From the NCBI GenBank assembly GCA_047967505.1, contig CM106538.1: 64,000 bases of DNA; one strand, given 5' to 3'. Below the pieces are notes generated by a model. That model saw only the letters and a program-made list of their open reading frames with translations. It made no database searches and was not told where the DNA came from. The position numbers and the translations under genes were made by a program. Numbering within the stretch: the first letter of the stretch is position 1; each line of letters starts with the position of its first letter. This document shows, piece by piece, positions 55,140 to 64,000 of this stretch. This DNA comes from Dipteris shenzhenensis (Eukaryota; Polypodiophyta; Polypodiopsida; Gleicheniales).

Positions 55140-55351
55140 AATGAGCTGAGCGATGAGTGGCAAAAGCAAATTCTGCGTCAAAGATGGAAGAGCTCGCCGA
55201 AAACTACAAGCTTGTCGATCGAATGGCATGTATGCATTATGCTCTTGAGGGAAATGAGCTGAGCGATGAGTGGCAACAACAAAATCTGCGTCACAGATCG
55301 AAAAGCTCCCCAAAAACTACTAGCTTGTCGATCGAATGACATGTATGCATT
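55140..55351. repeat. 99-bp tandem duplication in the DEG7 upstream region
   Basis: 55140-55238 and 55253-55351, 14-bp spacer. Both start AATGAGCTGAGCGATGAGTG and end GTCGATCGAATG[G/A]CATGTATGCATT. About 150-360 bp upstream of the ATG. CATGTATGCAT resembles RY-type elements. Confidence 0.9.
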
Positions 55352-56210
55352 CTGCCTCCTTCTGAGGAGACCTTTCTAGAGAGAGACTAGAGAGAGGTTA
55401 CCCCGGATTCCGCCATAGCCCAAAACCATCGGTCGCCCTCCTCTCTTGGCCAATAACTTGCTAGTTTTGCTCCCTGCCCAAGCTGCCCTAGCTGAGCTTG
55501 ACTCATGTCGAAATTTAAAAAGACCCACTAGCTCATCTAAAAATGACAAAATTGAGCATGATAAATTAAGTATTAACCACTAGTGCACAATTTGTCAAGA
55601 AGATAAGTATCCAATTGGGTCTTTCTTTTCGTTTTTTAGACAAGGTGGTTTGACCCCAGCTAGGGCTTTTGAGAAGCGAGGGTAGGGGGAACTCCTACTG
55701 GCCACGGTGGAGGGTCTAAAAAGCTCTTGGCAGTAAGTGATGTCCAATAAACACCCCAATTAGGGAGTAAGTGAAAAAAGGCCGGGGTAGTACTTAAGTG
55801 TTATCCACTCAAATTGGGGCCTTGACTTTCTTGTAAAATGAAAACTTGGGCATAGCCCTTAGACCCCTTAGCAGGGTGAAAATCCCCAACTCACCCACAA
55901 GGCTTGCAGCTTGCTGATCTCCTTACCCACCCTCATCTCTCTTCAATGTAGGCTTGTCTAGAGCAGCACGCATACTTCTCTTGAGAAAGTGAGCGGGTTT
56001 CTCTCCCTTTGAACGCAAAGCACTCAAAAAATCATGCTACCCTCTGTTCTCAATGTCAGCCATCCCAACCCTCAACATCTGTAATCTACCTCCTTTATAT
56101 AATAGCACTCTCTTGGTAGAGGGTAGTGCTACCAACTTCTTAGAAGTCTCTTTGAGTGATTTCCCACATACATTTTTCTTTTTTTAAAAGCCAATTTCAA
56201 GTCCCCCCCC

Positions 56211-56265
<55 letters not shown>

Positions 56266-56929
56266 CAAGATGCATGATCTCATTATCTATAATGGTCATG
56301 GGGAGGCTCAAACATGGTCGACTACATCATGGGATCTCCTGCATTCGTCTCTCATATCTTTGATTTCATTGTTGCACCACCTCCTCCGAGAGTGGACCAC
56401 ACATACCTTTTCTTCAGTATCTCCACCCCCTGTTTTGCTATGCCACACACACCAACGATCACTCATACCGCTTATCATGACATACACTTCGATCGCAATC
56501 TTTCCCTTCCTACTCTGCCCAACTCTATACACTGCTGACATACATTGATTTCATACCCATTTTAGAGGATCGAACAGCTTTGATCACTCACTCACTTCAT
56601 GAGTCTACAATTCACGCATTCCAATACACTACTTGCTCCACACACCCACGACCTCTAGGGACCGTTCCCTATAATGGTTGATATGATGATGAGTGTAAGG
56701 CTCTACTCCGTCAACTCAAATTCGAGACCAAACAAAACCTTCCGACTGAACTAGTATCGCCGACTTGTTCGTCGGAAGAAACAGGCTTTTATCTGCCAGA
56801 ATGAGGAGGAGATACTGAACACACTGTTTGGTAACAACTCTAGGGATTTTTTTAGGAATTCCTCGAGCGATGGTCCCCTTCACCTCTCACAGATACCCAA
56901 GTTTGGCACGCTTATGCACAAGTATAAAT
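55352..56929. other. Upstream intergenic sequence, no gene seen
   Basis: No coding motif. 56203-56262 is a poly-C (18) plus (CT)n tract. Confidence 0.5.
56203..56262. repeat. Poly-C / (CT)n tract
   Basis: About 18 C followed by 20 CT units. Confidence 0.93.
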
Positions 56930-57175
56930 GGATGCTCAAGTATGTGTGGATGTGTGGATTTGTATGTGTGAGAGCATACTTTTATACTATGGTCTACACC
57001 CACTGTTGGGCACTAATGACGTCAGTGGGGATGTCATAGTAGCTAGTCCCTGCTATGGAGTTTATGGTTCTCAATCTTATGAGTGACTCTCGTGAGATTG
57101 AAATTGCACTATGTTGTGTTTTTAGAGGATGAGTTTGGGAATGTTCCTGGATTCCTCTAGGTATATGCTTATGCA
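56930..57175. repeat. Dispersed repeat family A, reverse copy
   Basis: Reverse complement of 8879-9175-type sequence: CATTTATACTTGTGC..., TACTATGGTCTACACCC, GATTGAAATTGCACTATGTT, TTTTTAGAGGATGAGTTTGG and CCTCTAGGTATATGC. Confidence 0.7.
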
Positions 57176-57239
57176 CACACCTTATATGATATCCCACATC
57201 ACCTAGCCCTGACCTTTCACACACACCCCATCCCACGTC

Positions 57240-57965
57240 CTGCATCCTCTTCACTAAGGGTGGCGTTAAGGATGCCATGATGAAGCTTCATACGGACGAG
57301 CGAAATAGCTTGAGGATTTATGCACTGAATTCCTCACATATGGGATTAACATCCTATCCCCAGTCGTGATGAAGTTGTTTGCCTTGGCTTCCGCATACCT
57401 AGACCCTTGACACCATTTCACATATTCACAAGGCAGGAGATCCCATGGACCCGGGGAATTACAGGACCATCATGATTGGACATGTCATGTTGTGTCTGTA
57501 CTTGATACTGAGGTCAGTCGCATTGTAGAGATGCAGGGGCTCAGAGCAGAGGGGCAGAAAGCTAGATTCTGAGAGAACCACAGGACCATGGACCACATAC
57601 TCACACTTAGATGTATCATCAAGGAGGCCAAGGCATGAAAGTCGAAGGTTTATTCTTGCTTTATGGATTTTCGCAAAGCCTTTGACATGTTACCGAGGGA
57701 GCGCCTTATCAGACAGTGCATGATCTGGGTTATAACATGGAGATTATTTGGGCCAAACTAGAGAGGCAGTGCTTTCATGCACACTTTCAAGATCCGCGAA
57801 CCAATACCCTCTTGTTCGACTCCTTAGTCCAACCTGTTGGGATGTATGGCAGCCCTAGTTGTGGGGGCCGGATCTTACAGATTAAGGGTGGGCTCAGGTG
57901 GAGCATCTCTAGGTCCTCATGTTGTCACATATGGCATGAGCCATCTGCAAGTGTCACTCAAGAGG
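57240..57965 (+). pseudogene. LINE 'e' fragment, RT pieces
   Basis: Very decayed. GGVKDAMMKLHTDERN (57258), [37 protein letters not shown]-like text, CFMDFRKAFDM (57660) and KLERQCFHAHFQDPRTNTLL (57750). Frameshifts and a deletion of the YADD region. Matches LINE c in order. Confidence 0.82.
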
Positions 57966-57984
57966 CTCCCGGATTGTTGCAATG

Positions 57985-58362
57985 TGTTTCCACAAGAGGA
58001 GGAGGGAAAGGGGAGAGGGGAGAAGAGAGAGAGAAGAGGAGAATGAATGGGTATGGAGTGGCAAACACAAAGGCACTGCAAAGGAAACAAGAGAACACCC
58101 AAAAATACTCTTGGAAGAGAAGAGGGAGCTTGTATTTCAAACTTGTATATCCAACAATGAAGAGCAAAGTCAACCACTTGGCCTTTTATACATGCCACAT
58201 TTTGAAGGGAGAGCCAACCCTATCCCCTTATACCACTATTCTTTTACAACCATCTTGGGCCTATTTAGATCCAAGGCACAATCCTTGCTCTACGAACTTC
58301 CCACTATCCATCAAATGACATCACTAACCAGTGGTGGCATATTGTTAACAAATCGGTTAACA
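57985..58362 (-). repeat. Probable 3' LTR of a gag-only element
   Basis: On the minus strand it starts TGTTAACCGATTTG directly after GGGGGGCA, a polypurine tract, at 58363-58372. Left border not clear (GA-rich 57997-58045). No 5' partner within the window. Confidence 0.5.
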
Positions 58363-61300
58363 TGCCCCCCTTCATGATCTCGATCCAGTCCTCTGGATCG
58401 CGTGCAACGGTCATGGTTGTTGGTTCGTTGTTAATGAAGATCATTCCTGGTGAGTACCCATGTGAATTTTTGCCATTTGTAGTGCTTCATAGGTGTTCAT
58501 TGGACCCTCTGTGGCGAAATTGTTGCTGGAAATATAAATATTGCATCTAGTAGCATTGGATTCCATTGTAATTGGCATGGCATGGCTTGATTGATTGCAA
58601 TGGTTAGACGATGGGTGGATAGATTATAGATGAGTACTTCCTTTCAAAGAAAGAGGAAGAAAGAGAAAAATCTAAGGTGTTAGTAGGGATTGATGTAAGA
58701 TCCTAGTGGTGTTAGGGTTAGCAAAGTAAGTGCATTGTATTCTCATTCTCCTCCTTAAGTCCATATTTTATTTGAGTGGACCTTTTGTTGGATTCTTACC
58801 AGACTATGTCTTTAACCTCCCATGCTTGTAAGTTTGAAGTTTTGCATGCCATTTTTCCTTGCTTGTCTGCTTTGAAGTTCTTTCAAAATACATTTTATGG
58901 ATTATATTTCATTGAGGGCTTTGTCTGAGTCATCAAATTGACAGGACCCTGATAATACAACACTATACAAACCCCTAAAATGAGGACTATGGCTGAAGAG
59001 GTTTATTGTATTTTGGGTTCTAGGTAAGTCCTCTAAGTTAAAACTGATATGACATTGGAAGGCTCAAATGGTTAAGTGGGTACTAGGGTTAAGCATAAAA
59101 AAGAAGAAGAATAGGGACAAATAAAAAGAGGTGGGAGAGTTAGAGTTCGCTAATAAAGGATGGGGTTAGTAAATGAAAGTGAAAACAAATCTTTGAGGAT
59201 CACAAGAAACTCATCTAGACTTCTTGTTTTTGTCATCAGAGTCACCCTGCAATCAAACTCATCTTATAGAGATGTGTGTATAGGATCACTTGTTGTTTTG
59301 TATATGGAGGAGTGACTTGGGATATGGGGGGTTATGTGTCTCTGACTAACCCCAGACCTTTGTTGGTGAGGAGCTTCTTCCATGGTAGCAATGTGTTGTG
59401 AAGGGCTCCAGTATCTTTTCTCACAGTAGGTTCTTGTGGATCTACCCCATTTTTATGAGTAGGTTCTTGTGGGTGTACTGCTATGGTGTTGACCGAATGT
59501 CATACTGAAGGAGTGGATTTGTATTTCTTTAAGTGAAAATTGATGGAGGCCTTGAACTAGCATTGCCTTACTCTTTGTGGACCTTGCAGTAGATTCTTGT
59601 GTTACTACTCCCTTTTTAAGAGCAGATTCTTATGTAGCTACTACTAGTGAATGCTTCATATACAAGCACGAGAAGGTGGGCTTCCATGTCGATGATGCTT
59701 AGGGATCCACATTGCCATCGTATGATCTTTGCACTTGTAGTAGTCCTTCTTGATCCCATCTTTCTGGTGTCTTTGTCAATTACATCCGCTAGCCTATTCA
59801 ACTTCCTTTGTCTCACCCTAATAAAGTGATGTATGTAATCTGGAGAAAATGCGAGTATGACCGTAGTGTCTCAAGGATCCTCTCTTTCTATTGAGCCCAT
59901 GTTGCTTCTGAGAAAGTTACCAGTGAAAATAATTCATCATTCTCATTGTGTTTGGCATAGTTGGTGTGATACATGTAGCTGTCACAAAGCTTGATGCCAA
60001 ATTTGGTACTAAGGAAGGTTCTTGTGTAGCTCCCAAATAGATTCCCTTAATTTTATGGCAGGTTCTTGTGTTACTATCTCTTTTTTGGAGACACATTCTT
60101 GTGTAACTACCATTTGCCTTGAAAATGATGTAGTGAATTCGATGGCTTTTCGATGGACTAGTGATCGAGTAGCTTCTAGTACTAATGTCCCTTTTTTTGA
60201 GGCAGGTTCTTGTGTAACTACCCAATAGGAGGTAGAGGATGATCTTTGTGTGTGATCCTCTTATATTGGTGCTTTTCCTTTGTCCTTGTGAGCCGTTTCT
60301 TGTGGTTCTACCTTTTTCAAGGTAGATTCTTGCGGTTCAATTCTCCAATATTTGCCTTCATTTTTCATAATTCATAGGCTTGAAGTTGATTTTTTCCTTT
60401 CATATGTTGGTGATGCCAATTTTTGAGGCTTTAGCCTCTGTTCATTATTTTGCTCTTTATTTAGCACATTGTCATTGCTACTTGAAGACAATGGAGCTAC
60501 TCTTGTTGCACTAAGTACCTCGGGTACCGAAATATAAGTCTTTCCAAGGTAATATCTCTGAGCCTCTAGTACGCTTCTAGTAACCCAATGGTATTGTACC
60601 TTCCTTTTTACGTGGCATCATTTGGTTCTTCAATGTTGGGGTTTGTTCTTTACATACTGGGGTGGCTTTTGATGTCGAGGTTTTGTTGGAACCTAAATAT
60701 ATAATTCGCCTTCAAAGTACCCTTGGGCCTCTAGTAATCCTTTCATACCCACACTTGCCTGGTTTCTCTTCTTCTTTGTTTACTTTGTTGGTGAGGAGCT
60801 TGCCGAGGTTGAGAAGTGGAAGTGGATGTTGAGGTGGGTTCTCGAATGAGGTTGGGCTGGTTGGTAGTTCTTTGCACCTCTTGTTGGGTTGAACCACCAC
60901 CAAATAACCGTTTGTAAGTGTCTTGCATCCAGATTTTCACGGCTTCCATTAAGGTACCTGCAGAAGTTACAAAAAAGTTGCAAGGCACAACATAATTGTC
61001 TAAGGAAACATTCAACATTAAAGAACCAATAACCTTAATTGAGGTACCTCCTATGGATTGAATTTCAGAATCACATACTTCAAGTTGTACCTGGACAAGA
61101 TGCTTTAATGTCTCCCAAGAGATGAGGTTGTGGCTTGTTGCTCACCAATTTGCCATGGCTTGTATTTGGCACATTGCACTTGCTAATGTCAGCTCTACCC
61201 AAAGTTGAGATGGAGTTATATATATCTTGTAAGGATCAATAACATTATCAATCACAAGTTCAACTTGATTAGGTAGTACCACTCTTATGGTGTAAAAAGG

Positions 61301-62850
61301 TGTAATGGTAATAGGTTTATCATTTTCAAGGTGCATAAATTGAGTTTTCTTCATAATTGGCAGATCTATTATTGCCAATGTATGAATCCAATTTAATGAG
61401 TCTTCTAACTCTGGTATAGGAGCACACCAAGAGTCTTCACTAAACAATTGGCCTAGTTTGTTGACTGGCACCCGTGGAACGTCTTGAGCTTTTTGATCAG
61501 GAGATTCAACATTCTCATGATCAGTGGGTTGGGGTGTCACTATTTGCCCGTTCATCCAATCACAAAGGTCTCTCCAAATGGTTGGGTCGCCTTGAAGGAA
61601 TGTTGCAATAGTCATCTTCACCTCTGTGGATAAAAAAGAGGCTACACCAGCAATGTCTTGTGGCCCCATGGTTGGCTCCAATTCGATTGATTTTGGCTCC
61701 TAGAGGAAGCTAAGGATTTATCCTTTTGGGGCTTCTCCCTCATGTTATCCCCTAGGCATATCACCATCTTGCTACATAGCTCAAACGATGTGGGATTCAT
61801 AGCAAATAGATGATCATGCAGCTTAGCATCCCCTAGCTCTATGAGGAAGCATGGCAGAAGTTGTGCATCACTCATACTCTTGTGGGGTTCACATTGCAAG
61901 TTCATATGTTTAATCCTGCCATATAAGGATTCAGTCTCACTCTACTTCACCTCATAAAGCTGGTTAATCAAGCTCCACTTGGGACCACTGGGGGCTAACC
62001 CCACAATGAAAGATTTACGCAATGTGTCCTAATTTATTTTCTCCTTAGGGTTTAAGGCTCTGAACCATTGTCGAGCCTTCGCATCAAGACTCAAGCCCAA
62101 AAGCATTGGTCTTGTCTATATCTCCTATATCACCAAACGTCTCATAGATTTGTTCAAATCTCTCAACATGGGAGACTGGGTCTCCTTCTCCTACAAACTT
62201 GGTGATTAGCTTGGAGATTGTGACAGGATTGCTCCTTGAGGAGTTGGTATCCCTTCCTAGAACAACTAGAGGTGGTGTTGCGGCCTCCCTTCCTAGAGCT
62301 TTCACTAGGATTCTCATAGCTTCATTTGCAAGGACCGTTGGCGATACATGAGGAGGTTGTGGAACGATGGGCCCTATTCCATACACTGATAGTCCTAATG
62401 AAGGGTTGATGGCACAAGGTTGGGATGGGAGGATCCAGGCCCACTAGGCATTTGTATCATGACTTGGGTCGGGTTGGGCCTAGCAGGCTAGATTGGAGAT
62501 CCTCTAGGGAGTGGTATGTTCCTTGCATGCATAGGCCTATAAGGGGTAGTTGTTGGGTAGGGAATATCTCTCATGTTTTGTTGCCAAGGAGGAATCATAG
62601 GGGCTTTCAAGGTGGATGGCCTTAATTGTGGGCCTTTGAGGTTATCCCTCTGCTTCCTTTGCTCTAGCATTTGGGTCCCTTGTGAGAATCTGGGTCCAAA
62701 TCCACCCCATAAGACTGTCTATCATCAAAGAATTGGTACAATGAGGGTTGATTTTGCCAGTAGGTACCATGGGACTCGGTTCCATGAGTATTTCTTGTGA
62801 TATCGGTGGTTGGGCCGGCATTTGAGGCTCTATCATTGCCCTAGTCTACC
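58363..62850 (-). pseudogene. Degenerate gag-bearing LTR element, no RT seen
   Basis: 62386-62084 encodes a Ty3-type Gag segment (ISKLITKFVGEGDPVSHVER, FEQIYETFGDIGD). It continues after frame breaks at 61905-61642 (MSDAQLLPCFLIELGDAKLH, SFELCSKMVICLGD). 61681-61142 and 61018-60743 are further frames of unknown function (DDVID-type text; IWMQDTYKRLFGGGSTQQE). No protease, RT or integrase motif found. Probably non-autonomous, old, running off or ending near 62.9-64 kb. Confidence 0.6.
59430..60340 (-). repeat. Degenerate coding-like repeats (TQEP/KK units)
   Basis: GGTTCTTGTG[T/G] followed by a CTAC motif recurs about ten times at irregular 30-150 bp spacing. On the minus strand several translate as V-V-T-Q-E-[P/C/S] followed by two lysines (for example TQEPASKKG and TQECVSKKE). 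Looks like a decayed protein with short repeats inside the gag-bearing element. Confidence 0.55.
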
Positions 62851-63496
62851 CAGCAAATGGGTTTAGCAATTCTACTCGGTTTGTCAGTACAAACCTTTCT
62901 ATGATATTGGAAAAGGTTTCTCTTAATCTAGCTATTATTGTAGATGGGGTAGGAGAGTAGACATCATTAAGGATGGAGTTTAGGGTCACTTAGGCTCTAA
63001 CATTAGACTATCCTAACTCATGGACTCTTCTGAGCTAGATAATTCACATGGCGGTGGTTCTTGTTGCAAGGAGTGAAAACCGACTTTTGAGCTTGCTGCC
63101 AACCCCAAGGATGCCAAGATGTGTATGGAGGTTGACAAGATGGTATGTGAGGCACTGTCTTCAGGCTCACGGTGAGCTTATAGGACTCTTTCTGATCTCA
63201 AGATCATGTGTTCATTGGCGCAATTGAGACCCCAATTCTAGGTTGAGTTTCCCTATGCCATAGCACGGCAGGGTCCAGGGATAGCATCTCGACAGGGTGC
63301 GGGGGCAGCACCCCAACGATGTTTTAACAAAATGGGGTTAATTTCAATGCAATCTGCATGCAAATTTCATCATTTCCCAATGCTCGAGGTCCCAACTTTC
63401 AGATGCTAGCTTACACTTATATCCCTAGTTTTTTCTAGTTTTTGTGTTCCCATAGCTATCCCTCCAGACGAGGGGATAGAGGCCTACAACACCAAT
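62851..63496. other. No feature assigned
   Basis: Mixed sequence flanking the minisatellite; no gene or LTR recognised. Confidence 0.5.
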
Positions 63497-63840
63497 CTAG
63501 TAGGGTAGAGCTAAAGCATTGACCTGATAGGATAGAGGTAAGGCACAGATCTGGTAAGATAGGCTAAAGCAACGACTTGGCAGGACAGAGCTAAGGCACT
63601 GATCTGGCAGGGATAGGCTAAAGCAACGATCCGACGGGATAGAGCTAAGGCACTGACTTGGCGGGATAGAGCTAAGGCACGACCGGCAGGATAGAGCTAA
63701 AGCACCAATCTGGTAGGATAGAGCTATAGCACTGATTGGTAGGATAGAGCTAAAGCACTGACTCGATGGGATAGAGTTAAGGCACCAACCTGGTGGGATA
63801 GAGTTCAGGAACGAACCCGGTGGGATAGTTTAAGGGAACT
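63497..63840. repeat. ~30-bp minisatellite
   Basis: About 11 imperfect units around GGATAGAGCTAAGGCACTGA followed by CTGGTA/CTGGCG. Units vary 26-33 bp. No coding frame. Confidence 0.9.
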
Positions 63841-64000
63841 ATATTCTTTGGCACCTTGGGATCATTGGCCACCACCATTTTTGTCCCTATCACAACTGCA
63901 TCTATGGTTGCTAGGACATGCATCTAGTTCTATGACAAATCGGTCTTTGGTTGTGTAGCATACCAGTGTTCATCCTGTTCCTCTCCCATGTCCTTATTGT

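Noticed and set aside
55157-55339. 60-residue frame upstream of DEG7
   Set aside because: Produced by the 99-bp tandem duplication; no independent support.
1-64000. CRISPR arrays, operons or bacterial systems
   Set aside because: Tandem repeats here lack regular spacers, and all genes are eukaryotic with introns or retroelements.

Overview
This is nuclear DNA from a land plant. Methionine-tRNA primer-binding sites (TGGTATCAGAGC), Ty3/gypsy chromoviruses, Ty1/copia elements and a plant-type DEG7 protease gene all point that way. Introns of 3.6 to 18 kb packed with nested retrotransposons suggest a large-genome lineage such as a fern, lycophyte or gymnosperm. The sequence alone does not settle which.

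The backbone of the window is one host gene on the minus strand: the 5' third of a DEG7 (protease Do-like 7, HtrA/DegP family) homolog. Twelve exons can be read between 54989 (ATG) and 7846. They join in phase with GT/AG borders and encode residues 1-401, including the His98-Asp129-Ser213 triad and the first PDZ domain. The gene runs off the left edge. Only about 1.2 kb of these 47 kb is coding; the rest is intron, mostly transposon. Introns 2 (18.1 kb), 10 (14.3 kb), 3 (6.8 kb), 4 (3.6 kb) and 12 (over 7.8 kb, open) carry the load.

Layout. 1-7157: Ty3/gypsy element 1 (+), nearly full length, in intron 12. 7158-8133: exons 12 and 11. 8134-22437: intron 10, with a dispersed repeat broken by copia 1 (-), which holds a LINE 3' end that is itself broken by gypsy 2 (+). 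Copia 4, a gag-only element (+) carrying a tRNA-derived SINE head, follows. 22438-25192: exons 10 to 5. 25193-28832: intron 4 with LINE fragments, and exon 4. 28833-35749: intron 3 with copia 2 (-) and tandem duplications, and exon 3. 35750-53890: intron 2, with a LINE (-) broken by copia 3 (-), which is broken by gypsy 3 (-); more LINE and copia fragments follow. 53891-54989: exons 2 and 1. 55140-55351: a 99-bp tandem duplication in the presumed promoter. 56.9-64 kb: an intergenic repeat copy, a LINE fragment, a gag-only LTR element (-) and a ~30-bp minisatellite.

Target-site duplications support four insertions well: copia 1 GTATA, gypsy 2 GGTGA, copia 2 ACCGT and gypsy 3 TCAAG. Copia 3 has a shared GTGGGG, and copia 4 has a decayed CAGAC. 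LTR divergence agrees with the nesting: copia 1 about 13 differences in 237 bp, gypsy 2 about 13 in 460, gypsy 1 one in 247, gypsy 3 none in 345. The most unusual signals are an array of short UNCG-loop palindromes that double as W-boxes in the gypsy 1 LTR; loss of the first catalytic aspartate in all three Ty3 integrases by three different lesions; and dense CCGTAC/GTACGG clusters in the leaders of three unrelated retroelements.
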